Position numbers and translations under genes: made by a program
DNA from: Haematococcus lacustris
Taxonomy: Eukaryota; Chlorophyta; Chlorophyceae; Chlamydomonadales; Haematococcaceae
Direction: 5' to 3'
DNA length: 64,000 nucleotides
NCBI GenBank assembly: GCA_030144725.1
Contig: JASKMD010000031.1
Location: forward strand, 5,300,197 to 5,364,196
In this document: in pieces, positions 10,641-21,300 of the stretch
Numbering within the stretch: the first letter of the stretch is position 1
Layout: the number at the start of each line of letters is the position of its first letter
Notes under the pieces: model-generated
Database searches by the model: none
What the model was told of the DNA's origin: nothing
The model's input: only the letters and a program-made list of their open reading frames with translations

Positions 10641-13600
10641 CCGCGGAGCTAATCGACCTGACCAATCCCCGGGTGAGCATGTCAAGCAGCAGGGGGCCCG
10701 GTGTAAATGCTGAGGAGCTACCTGCCCTTTGCCGAAATAATTCATACAGGCTGACCGGTCCCCATGTCAGCAGGTTCTAATGCAAGCGCATTCGTCTGCT
10801 CTGAACTAGTGTCACCTAGTGTGTGCAGGAGTATGGCTTGCAGTATCTGAGGGTGGCCCTGAACCAAGCTGACTCACCTGAGTTCCTAGCTCAAGCCCTG
10901 GTACCCTTCCTGGCCAAACTGGGTCATGACAGCCTCAATATCGGCATGTGGAGGAAGCCACTGCTGAAGGTGCTGGATGCAATCTCAACCGTCCCTGGCT
11001 TGCTGCCCCGCCTGGGCGCAGCCATTACCTCAGGCAGCCTGCCTGATGCCGCCCCAGTGGCCTGGTTTGCCCTCACCCTGGCACTCAACTCTGAAGCAGC
11101 CCGGGCCAACCCTGAGCTGGAGGCATTGGTGCACCCCCTGTTGGCCTGTGGTGGCGGGGCAGCTGTAGCAGCGAGGCTGTTGAAGCCCGTGCTGTCACCG
11201 GCTGGGCTAGGCCTGGGCAGCAGCGGCCAGGTGCTGGCCCTTGAGGATCTGAGAATGCAGGCTGGAGGCCGGCATGACAATGATGCACCCAGCTTCAGGA
11301 ACATCAAGATCGTCTTTACATCAGACGAGGTGGGTAGCAGGCAGCAGACAGCAAGCAGCGGGGTATGCAGTGCCGTTGTGCATGCAATCCACCATGCAAA
11401 GCAATGGGTGTGGTGCTGATATCATGCTGTGTGTGTTGCCCGGCTAATAAGCATGCTCTCCTCACCTGCACTACCTGCCCTTACCTCCTAGAGGCCAACA
11501 AACCCGTGACTCCGAAATCTCTTCGATCCCGCGTGTATAAGTGGTCACCATACCACCAAATTGTGTGCGTGGCTATATGATGCCGGAGAAAGCACGGCTT
11601 CCTCAGGTTTCACATTGAACTTGTCAGTGATGTTAAGGGATACTGTATAATGTCTCGGCCCGTGCTGTTCACATTCTCTGGTCTCGGTCGTTCTTTGCTT
11701 TCTTGCTCACTTTCCAGGCCGTGCCAGGCTTCAAGGGTTGTGCTTCTTCATACCCACATGTGTTGGGCGTGTCATTAGGCACAGAATCCATGCCCCACCA
11801 TGCTCCACCATGCCCCTGACGGCTGCACTAGAGTAGAGTAGAATAGGTGCAGGTCTACCAGGCAGTCCCATGGTGCACCTCCACTGAAAACACCTCCACA
11901 ACACTTCAGAGATTATCCCGACGTCATGACGTAAGAGGGACAAGGGTTTGTGATTACAACTACAGACTACAAACTATCCGTAACATAACCCTTTCATACG
12001 TTCAGGGTCGAGGGTCGGGCAAAACAGGAAGCAGGTTGGGAACAAGGGAGGCGTGACAGCAAGGCCAAAAGGGCCCAAAGGCAGCAGCCAGGGGCAGTAG
12101 GTCGCAGGCAACACCAAATGGGGAAGCATGCAGCATGGGCAGCAGCTAGGGCAACATGACGTGTTTTGGCAGCAGGACAGCACTGCCTGTCCGTACCAGG
12201 CCTAACATGACATCGACTGTGCTGTGGGACTGTGAGACTGTCGTGGGAGCAGATCACATCAGCTTCAGAAGCTAGAAAGTTATTGGCAGCAGCGAAACCC
12301 ATGCCTGCTGGTTGTACTGGCTATCACCACTTGGTCAGCCCAAGCTCCAGCAAGCAATGTAGTAGTGGAAATATCACCAAGCTATCGAGGATCTTGCAAA
12401 ACATACCTGCCAATGCCCACTGCTGCTGTGCTCATTGCCATGGTGCCCTTTGCAGCCTAAGCAGCGCAGCCGTCACTGACAGCCATCCAGCACCCGCTGG
12501 AGTGCTCTAGCCATACGCACAGCCATCACTGCCTTGCATGACTAGGGAAGCTGCTTGCTGTGCAGGAGGCGGATGCCGCGCGCAAGCGATCTGCCAGTGA
12601 TCAGGAAGCGGTGCGGCTGAGGGGCAAGGCAGCTGCTCTGCAGCAGCAGCTGCGGGCACTGGAGGATGACCTGTGGCGGCGTAAAGAACTTATGGCAGCA
12701 GAGATGGAGGCCAAGAAGCTGGAGCTTGCGTTGGAGCTGCAGGTCAGGCTCTTTACAGCACCACAGGGCAGGCGGCAAGGGATGAGGGAAGGGTTGGCAT
12801 CAGAGATGTGCATGACCTGCCCTGCAGCAGCTATGTTGTGTGCGTGTGTACTGTGCAGCAGGACAATACTGTCTGTACCAGGCCTAAGCTGACTTTGGCC
12901 GTGCAGAAAGCGCAAGCCCCTGCCCAGCTGGCTGCCTGGGCGGCAGAGCAGGAGCACCAGGCTGTGGTGGATCAGGCGGCTCAGGAGGAGAGGGCTGCAG
13001 CTGAGCGGCTGCGCCTTGAGGCTAACAAGCTGGTGCGTGTGCAGCCTGCCTTGAACACCGCCAGCCCTAACTGGCAAGGGAACAGGTTTTGGATTGTCAA
13101 AACAAAGATGGGCTGCCAGGGTTGCCACCACCACTGACCGCTGTGCCACTGCTGTGCAACGCTGGCGTGCTGCTCAGGCTGCTGAGGAAGCGACAAAGCA
13201 GGCGAAGCTGATGAAGGGAAGGGCGAATCAGGAGCGTCAGCTGGCAGAAAGCATTGCACAGCTGCTGCAGGCCGAGGCTGATAAGCAGCGTGAGCTTCAG
13301 CGAATTGAGAATGACAAGCGGAGAGTGGTTGCTGAGTCAGCCAGCAGGCATGAGGTGGTGGAGGGCAAGGCGCAGGCACAGCTGCTTAGTGCCACCACGG
13401 TAGGTGCTCAGACCTTGTGCAGCCATGCAGCAGCTGCTGACACGAGGCAGCAGGGTAACGAGTTGGTGACCACTAGTCAAGCAATAAAAAGAGTAGAGCT
13501 CCTTGGCAGCTTTGACACTGCATAGCCAAGGTCATGGCCGGGTATGCCAGGCAGGACCCAGGCAGGTTAGGCAAGGAGCTGAGCTGGGTCTGTGATGAGT

Positions 13601-14921
13601 GCTGCCCTCAGGCCTTGAAGTGGCGTGAGGCCGTGGCTGCTGCGGGGCGTGACGGGGCGGCTGGGCTGGAAGCACTGCACCAGTTGCTGCAGCAGGCGGT
13701 GCAGGAGCAGCAGGAGGGCAGCCAGCAGGCGTCGGACACACTGGACACCGTTTTTGGCTATGGCTCAGGCCTTGGAGCTCGCCTGCTGCAGTATGTTACT
13801 GCACCGCCAGCAGCAGAGGACCAGGTGGGTGGCTAGCTGCCCTGTTAACCTAGCCAACAGCAGCACCACACCCATGCCAATGTAATCAGGTCAGTGGCAG
13901 GTTAGTGGCAGCTTAGGGCAGGTGGCAAGCTATGCAGCAGTGGTTGCCACTGAGGCTGTGCACTGTGCCTGTGCAGCTGGACACGTCCGCCCCTGCTGCC
14001 CACAAGCAGCTGAAGAGGGGCCTGGCCCTAATGGGTGAGGCCAAGTGGATCCAGGCCTTGCAGTATTTTGAGGCTCAGGCTGCAAACACACCCGGCAACA
14101 CTGAGCCCACCGCTCCCCTTCCTTTCCATCCAGCCTAACCCCAACAGCAGCCCAGACACTGTTCTTAGGGGCGGCAGTAGCAAGAACAGCAAGAGTAGTG
14201 ACATCGTGGTGGCAGCCTGCATTGCGCTATGCAAGGCCAAGCTGGGTCTCACCCTCCCCCCTGCTCCTCGCAGTTTGGTGAGACTGCCTGACATGGCAAG
14301 CAGTGGTGGCAAGCCTGACTCCGCCTGGCCTGACCCGCTGCTGCACCTCAGCAAGGCCGTGAGTGCAGCTGCCCAGGCCAAGAGTGGCCAGGGTGGCCGG
14401 CAGCAGCCTGGGCAGAGCGCAGCCGTGGTGGTGGGGGAGGCGCTGGCCTGCCTGCTGCACCCAGGCACACCAGCCTGGCTGCCTGCGCCCCTGCAGCAGC
14501 TGGCCAGGGGCTGCTGTCAGAGCACGCAGCCACTTCTGCAGCCACTGGGCCAATGCTGACGGCTGTGGCGTCAGCCTTTGACCGCCTGGGCCCTGAGTTC
14601 CTGGCGGACCTGCAGGGGGCCCTGGAGCAGCAGGGTCACGATCTGTCCAACGAGGCTTTGGTGCAGCAGCTGGCAGGGGACGGCAGCCTGCCTGACGCCC
14701 TGCTGCCCCTGCTGGCGCGGTCAGCTGGCAGCGCGCGTGACCTGGGCATGCTGCGGGAGATGGTGCGTCAGTGGCAGCGGTCAGTGCAGCAGCAGATGGA
14801 GCTGCAGAGGAATCTGGCAAAGAAGGGCAAGCGCCCAGTGTGGCACTGCGCAGTGTGTGGTCCCTACGGCTGCCCTGTTAAGCCTTACATTGAGCGCTAT
14901 GAGGAGTTCGACCTGCTGTGA
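10580..14921 (+). pseudogene. Unit 2: internally deleted ZNFX1/AAA-type gene (ARM exon, coiled coil, tail)
   Basis: Readable exons: 10829-11329 (167 codons, ARM-like, equivalent to 18805-19305), coiled coil 12566-12742, 12907-13032 and 13178-13399, then 13531-13824 (98 codons), and 13977 onward joined to the C-terminal exon and stop at 14921. The helicase, zinc finger and all three AAA modules are gone. The pre-AAA exon runs straight into the C-terminal tail near 14553. Relative to the minus-strand copy, a +1 shift lies near 14115-14130 and a -1 shift near 14505 (GCCAGGGG against GCCCAGGGG). About 350 bp of the first exon is also missing near 10653. The tail keeps CAVCGPYGCPVKPYIERYEE. The result is a decayed deletion derivative. 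Expression as a short coiled-coil protein cannot be excluded. Confidence 0.7.
11490..12240. other. Non-homologous filler between ARM exon and coiled coil of unit 2
   Basis: Homology to unit 3 ends just after the ARM exon's intron (at CCTAG near 11490). Homology to the pre-coiled-coil intron resumes near 12240. The 750 bp between replace the helicase and zinc-finger exons. I see no convincing exon. Part of it (12150-12215) resembles the coiled-coil intron itself, so local rearrangement accompanied the deletion. Confidence 0.45.
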
Positions 14922-15192
14922 ATTAAGTGAGGTAGCGACTGTACGCCTGAGAGCCAGCATGGCGTATTATCTAGTCCTTGCTTATCACATCCCTCTATTT
15001 TTGCAGAGTTGGCTAATTGCCTTCCCATAGGGAGGTTCTATGTGGATATGTGGCTCCATTCAGATGTACGCTGAAATTGTATGTAGCGGCCCAGCTTGCG
15101 CAGGGCAGGCTGCAACCTAGGCCTATCAGTCCTACAAGTCCGTATCCGTTTCCACCCTGGTTAAAACGGCAGCCAGCCATGCCCGGCATGCT

Positions 15193-17261
15193 TCAGAATT
15201 GAAAGCAGTCGTCATAGGAGGGCAGCACCCCTAGCACTTCTAGCTCTGCAATGCTCCTTCGATGCCGAGCTCCAACCTGCCCTGGGCCCAACTCCTTCAG
15301 CTGCTGCTTGCATGGGGGCGTGCTGTCTGGCTGCGGATCCACCACATCACACCAAATGGGAGTTACCATGCAAGGCTCAACTCGTGCAGCTTCCCTCAGC
15401 GCCCAAGCCCTAGGCTTGAGGCCTTCTGGGCCCCACTGCCTGTGCCGCCTGCTGCATGGCTCACCGGGGCAGCCCCTAAGCCTTCGGCCATGTCTCCCTG
15501 GCTGCTGCACCATGCCTGACGATATGGGCTGCTGGCGGTTGGACTCGAAAAGCTGTGGCCACACGCATGGGGAGCTGACGATCCCTGCAGCTGTTTCGAC
15601 CACTTCTTTGTGTGGGGGACTGTCAGCACAGGGCATGGGGGTAATGGTGGGGGCGGGGAGCGGTAGGGAGGGTTTGAGCAGGGTGGGGAAGGGACGTGCT
15701 ATTCCTGGCCCTTGACCTGGCCTCACTCTCAAATCCTGCCAGAAGGCAACCATGAAGGTGACTCGCTGCAGCCGAGTTGCCGCCAGGGCTGTGGTGTGGT
15801 GGCTAGGGTTTTCCTTCACGGAATGCTGTTGGCCTCCCTCACTCTCACAGCCATGTGGGTCACACCCCGCATGGCACACTCCCGACCCTGGGACGACCCC
15901 ACGCAGCACCGCCTCATCAAAAACGGTTAGGCGGTTGACTCGGGGGCCCACCAGCCACCCATGCTGCGCCATGCGGGTTTGCATGAAGCGTTGAGGTGTG
16001 ACCAGAGTGGGCCCTCCCACAGCGTCCGTGAGGTACAGTACTGAGCTGACCAGCGGGTTGCTGACTGCGCCCTGACGGCCCTCATTGCCCTCATTGGCCG
16101 AGTCAAAGTGCAGCTGGTGCCCAGCAGTGTGTGGCCTGCGCACATCAGGGCCAGCGCCCATGCACACAGCACAAATGGAAGGGCAGCTGCTGGGTAAGAG
16201 TGAGGGAAGAGTGGGAGGGCACTTACAAGATACCGTACTCTCCCTTTTGATTCGCGTCCGCGAATCGTTTTTTTGCCCTCGCGAAATCGCGAACGAATAA
16301 ACAATGCGGTTTTTTTTTGAATCGCGAAGTGGTCAAACAATTATTTGACCTGCGTAAATGGTGATGCGATGGACCTCTTTGTGGTCGGTGGCATCAGTGC
16401 CGACGACGCAGCCGAAAATTTGCTACGCCAGGTTGACCAACACGATGAAATGCTCCATCAAAGGGGTGGGTAGTAGGCAAGTCAGCGGGTGGCCCCACGA
16501 AGTCAGCTGTTGGGGTGGTTGGCCAGGCTGGGGCAGCAGCCGGGGTGGCTGGCTGCACCAGGTCAGCCACTGGTGTGCTTGCCCTGGCGAAGGCTGCGGC
16601 ATGGGTGACTGCTAGGGCACGCATATTTGAGTGTTCAGAGGAGGATGCAGAGATATGCCGACACTGCAAGCAACCACAGGAGCACCATGATTTCATGGGG
16701 GAGGTTCAGTGCCCTATCTAGTGCAAAGTCTAGAGGGTGACCTGGTGCACATTTACAGTGCCCTTGCCCAGAGGCAGTGACTTGGCTTTGACTTGGCTTG
16801 GACTTGGCTTGACATAGTGACATGTACAAAAAATGTGTTAACCATGGAGGATTGACTTGGTATGCAAGGAATGGCTGTCTTGAATATTTCCAAGCACACT
16901 CACATTGTTAAAGTTGTGTTTTGCTACAACTTTTGCATCGGGAAAAAGTAAACAATGTTTTTTTGGGGTCGGGAACGAGTATTTAATTATAATATTCGGG
17001 GCCTCGCGAATCAAAAGGGAGAGTACGGTAGTTTACGAAATGAAGTGTTTCATGTGAGCAGAGCCGTCCCCGTGTTGTTCAGTTGGTCTGGAAGCTGCAA
17101 GCTGATGGATTGTGACCAAGTTGGTGAGGTGCAGGGTTAGGGTGAGGCAGGGGCTGTCAGCAGAGGGTGGCTCACCGGCAGTGGCACCACCACTCGGCCC
17201 AGCGGGCGGATCGCGCAGTAGGGAAGAGGCGGCCACCGTGGGCCCAGATGATAGCAATCAC
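15193..17261 (-). pseudogene. Oxygenase copy 2: 3' fragment, distal iron ligand replaced
   Basis: Exons 17261-17176 (86 nt) and about 16190-15193 are present. The long exon is open to the normal end SYDDCFQF. HxD is kept (HQLHFDSANEG), but the position occupied by the distal histidine in the other copies reads FDEAVLRGVVPG, that is His to Arg. In 2-oxoglutarate/Fe(II) enzymes the HxD...H triad binds iron, so this copy should be inactive even if made. The N-terminal exons are absent. The intron between the two exons holds the 796-bp TIR element at 16233. It lies convergently after unit 2. Confidence 0.7.
16233..17028. mobile_element. 796-bp TIR transposon, CCGTACTCTCCC ends, TA duplication
   Basis: The first 24 bp (CCGTACTCTCCCTTTTGATT then CGCG) recur perfectly inverted at 17005-17028, and TA flanks both sides (16231-16232, 17029-17030). 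The two other oxygenase copies show the empty site with a single TA (near 9401 and 37761), so the boundaries are secure. Inside, 16352-16474 can be read as AMDLFVVGGISADDAAENLL followed by RQVDQHDEMLHQR and a stop. The same peptide, longer, recurs at 28294-28611. The element is therefore a deletion derivative of a larger coding transposon. TA-flanked ends suggest a Tc1/mariner-like or other TA-targeting group. No transposase catalytic motif is visible. Confidence 0.8.
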
Positions 17262-18318
17262 CTAGGAAGGGGGTAGAGGGCAGAGGCAGAGAAGGTATGG
17301 GCTGGTAGGACTGCCTGGCTGGCAGTGTGACTTGTGTGATGCGAGTACAGCCAGCAAGCATGCCATGGGCGGAAACAGATGAGGCAGGTAGCCGGCAGGT
17401 TGTGGTCTGCAGGAGCTCATGCAGCAGCTAAATGGTGGGCAGCTGCAGCAGTAGCTGGAGTGATGAAGGGAGGTAGCCGCCAACAAACATCCTGCCTGCA
17501 GTCCTACCTTTCCTACGCCGAGCCTTTCTTCCACCCCCAGTCAGCTGTACCCGCCCTCACAGTACAGCAAAGGGCACGCACCAACCTCTTACCACAGTCA
17601 TTCGAGGCACCTGCCACCTCAGCTGCCCTGCAGCTGCTGCTCACCTCATTAGCCTAATGGCTGCAAAGGACCTGGTTATGCACCAGTGAGGGCGGTGGAC
17701 ACGGAGCACGCAGTGCAAATAGTACAGGCACAATAGCAGGCCAATGAATGATCTCTCAATGCTGCTAAGTCAGCAGGGAGGTAACCGTCTGCGCTCGTTA
17801 AGTGCGCAACATGAACCGTAATGGCATGCCATGGACACACTGGATCCTGCATGGCGCTGTGTTAGGGCTGCTCTGCATGCTCCACACGGCAACCGGCATG
17901 TTGGATCAGGCCCATAGTTGGCACAAGGCGGCTGGTGTGCTCAATATTCCACAGCATGCACTGCTGGCTGAGTGACAGGCCTGCTCGCTCACATACCGAA
18001 GTGCTAGTGGCAAGGGAGAGCTGTGCAAGGGAGGCTAGGGAGTGTTGAGCAGCACCACTGGAAGTCCTCACTGCCATGTCGGGCAATCCGCTGCTTTTGC
18101 TGTCTCGCAAGCAGGGGTCTCTGCACTGCTGAGTGTGTCTCGCCCGAGAGTCAGTACCCGCAAAAAACGCGTGAAAGCCCAGCATGGACTATCCGTGAAA
18201 CCCCGTGAACTTAGATACGATTGATTAGGCGCGCCTGACGTGGTTGCATCACGAGATGGCTACTAAGTGGGCTGAGGGCCGGCCGCGCTTCGGAAGCGCG
18301 CGTGAGGAAGCTTGCCGC
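17045..18318. repeat. Segmental duplication block, copy B (partner 9430-10640)
   Basis: This is the 5' flank of unit 3 together with the 86-nt oxygenase exon, nearly identical to the block before unit 2. No TATA box or promoter element could be assigned with confidence. Whatever promoter drives the helicase units should lie in the shared 17700-18250 stretch, because both units keep it. Confidence 0.7.
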
Positions 18319-21300
18319 GGAGGTGATCGACCTGCAGGGAGGGAGCAAGGCGATGGTGCGGGTGTTGGCACGCCCGCTGCACCAATTTCGTTGCGCTGAT
18401 CCGCGCCCGACGAGGCGGATAGTTGCGAAGGGCTTTTTGCCGTTTTATAGCTCCGCCGCATCGCAGCTTCAACATCGCAGTAGTCAAACTCAAGCTTACC
18501 GGGTGCCGTACCATCGCAGGGGGTTCCCGCCCAGTGTACCAAGAGTATACCCATCGGCGCTTCTTCGACGGCGTGATGTGCAAACCCGACGCCAGCTTCA
18601 GTCCTGCAGACTGCGTCAAGTTCATGTCCGCGCTGCTCGAGTTTGACGACCACCTCGACATGCTGTACCGCTTGACCAAACCCCAGGTGAGCAGGTCCAG
18701 CAGCGACCAGGGCATGGTGTGTAATAGCTCAACACTTCGGTGCCTTTCCCAGCGCTGGCTGGCGGCAGGAGTTATCTGCTAACCAGCACCCTTGCTGAGT
18801 GCAGGAGCATGGGTTGGCATACATGAAGTTGGCCCTGGGCAGCAGTGACTCGTCCCAGTTACTTGCCCAATCCGTGGTGCCCTTCCTGGCCAAACTGGGT
18901 CACGACCGCCTAAACAGCGGCATGTGCAGGAAACCGTTGCTCCAGGTTTTGGACACCATCACCGCCATACCTGGCCTGCTGCCCGCCCTAGGCGAGGCCA
19001 TCACCTCAGGCAGCCTGCCTGACGCCACCCCAGTGGCCTGGTTTGCCCTCACCCTGGCACTGAACTCTGAGACAGCCCGGGCCAACCCTGAGCTGGAGGC
19101 ATTGGTGCAGCCCCTGCTGACATGTGGTGGCGGGGCAGCTGTAGCAGCGAAGCAGCTGAAGCAGGTGCTGTCGCCGGCTGGGCCAAGCCCTGGCAGCAGT
19201 GGCCTGGCACTGGCCCTTGAAGACCTGAGAGTGCAGGCAGGGGGCCGCCATGACAATGATGCGCCAAACTTCAGGGACATCAAAATTGTCCCTACGTCAG
19301 AGGAGGTCAGTGGGAGGCAGCAGGCAGGAGGCAGCAGGCAGCAGGCAGCAGGCAGCAGGCAGCAGGCAGCAGGCAGCAGGCAGCAGGCAGCAGGCAGCAG
19401 GCAGCAGGCAGCAGGCAGCAGGCAGCAGGCAGCAGGCAGCAGGCAGCAGGCAGCAGGCAGCAGGCAGCAGGGTATGAACTGCCACTGTCATCCATCAAGG
19501 CAGCAGGGTGCACAACACCATACATTGCAGCGTGCTGCTGGTATGGCATGCATGGGCTGGCTTAGAATGGCACATATGCTGCTGCTGGATCGCTGCATGC
19601 TGCCATCCACATATGCTAAACGAGGTCAGGTGCTTACATGTGTGGCATGCTTGGTGTGCTGGCATGCTGTCAGGCAAGCTGCCCACACCTGCCCTACCTG
19701 CCCCTGGCGCCTAGCAGCCACCAGACCACCCCAGGGGTCCAAACCTTTGATGCGGAGGTGAGAGCTGACACCTTCACTGGCTTTATCGCAGCGGCAAATG
19801 AAGTGATGGTTGTGGCAGTGCAAAGCTAGGCATGCCTGATCAGCTTTGATTAAAACAACCACCCGCTTCGAACAGGAAGCTGGCCCTGACCAGCTATGCC
19901 TGCAACATATGAACTCATATAGCGTGGTTGGCCTGTCTGCACCACAAGGCCTGCACATAACATATGATGGGTGTTGCCTGTTGCCTGTCGCATGGGGCAG
20001 GCATTGTCTTACGCTCTTCTTCACCAGCCCCGTACAACCTTTGTCACCTCCATCCCTCGACTTATAGCTCGCACAAGGCGGTCGTTACGCTCCACACCAA
20101 CCCACCTCGACCATAGCTCACAGCATGCACAGTGGCTGTCCGTGCTGTCCGTGCTGTTCCTCTCTTCTGGCACACGACCTTGCAGGTGTCTGGAGGTGAT
20201 CATGAGGCAGCAGAAGACATTGCTGCGGCCCCTGAGGCGCAGCTGCTGGACCGCCACTTCCGGTTGCTACGGGAGGACATGGTGGCGCCCCTGCGGGAGG
20301 TGCTGAAGACTCTGACCCAATGGCAATGTCTTGAGGCGCTGCGGGCGCAGCCAGCAGCAGCAGCTGGGCAGGCTGGGCCAATGCATTGCCAAACAGCCAT
20401 GCATGTCAGCACAGCTCAGGATACCCCCAACCAAGCAGCCATGCAGCAAGTGCTGCGCAATGTCTATCACCAGGTCAGCGTGCTGGGCGTGTGCAAGCAG
20501 CAAAACCGCATGGTATGCATCATGCTCAGCTTTGCGCTACCACCTGGCCACCATGCCAACTGCCTCAAGACGATGAAAGAGAAGGAGGAGTTCTGGGACA
20601 AGCATGGTTGGGGTACCCTGCCACTGAACTCCTTGGTCTGTCTGGCTGCCCCAGGAGACCCACTGCTGTTTGGCACCGTGGTCAGGTGAGGGCGCACCAC
20701 AAGGCTTGGCAATCGTCCCTGATCCACCTCCAGCTGCACCTCCCAAGCAGAGTGAGAGCCACAAGGAATACAGGTCAAGTCAGTTGCAGAGCATTGTGAG
20801 GGGCACAGAAGGCAAGGTACTGCCAGGTGGTCATGGTCAGCCTCGGGCCTATTGCAAAGTGTTCAGCATGTCGCAACAGATGCCATGCCCAGCTGCACTC
20901 ATATGGACATCAACAGCCTCTGGCTTGGCTCATTAAGGGTGAACTGCTGCAGCCAGCCATCAACCGCAGGACGGCCAAGGCCTGGCAGCAAGAGCACCGC
21001 ACTGCCCCATTGCTGCCAGGCGCGAGCCAAAGGAGATGGCTGAGGCACTGCCACTGGTTGGGGTGTCCTTTGAGGCCGGCAGGGGCCTGGAGCAGGTGCT
21101 GGCCTGGGTTGGCAGCACGCTGGCCAACAAGGTCTTGGTGCAGGTGGGGGGCAGCAACTCAGCAGAGGACAGAGACTAAGCTACAGCAACGCAAACATGG
21201 ATCAGGCGCCCATGTGCAATTATGCAGCCCTGTTCTTTTTGAGCATGCTCTGTCCGTGACTGGGCCTCTTGGAAGCAGCCTTGCCCTCTCTTTACCAGCC

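Noticed and set aside
18249..18715. Minus-strand frames opposite the unit 3 first exon
   Set aside because: The plus frame has a donor at 18686 and joins in frame to the ARM exon; the minus frames have no such support and lie in a GC-rich shadow.
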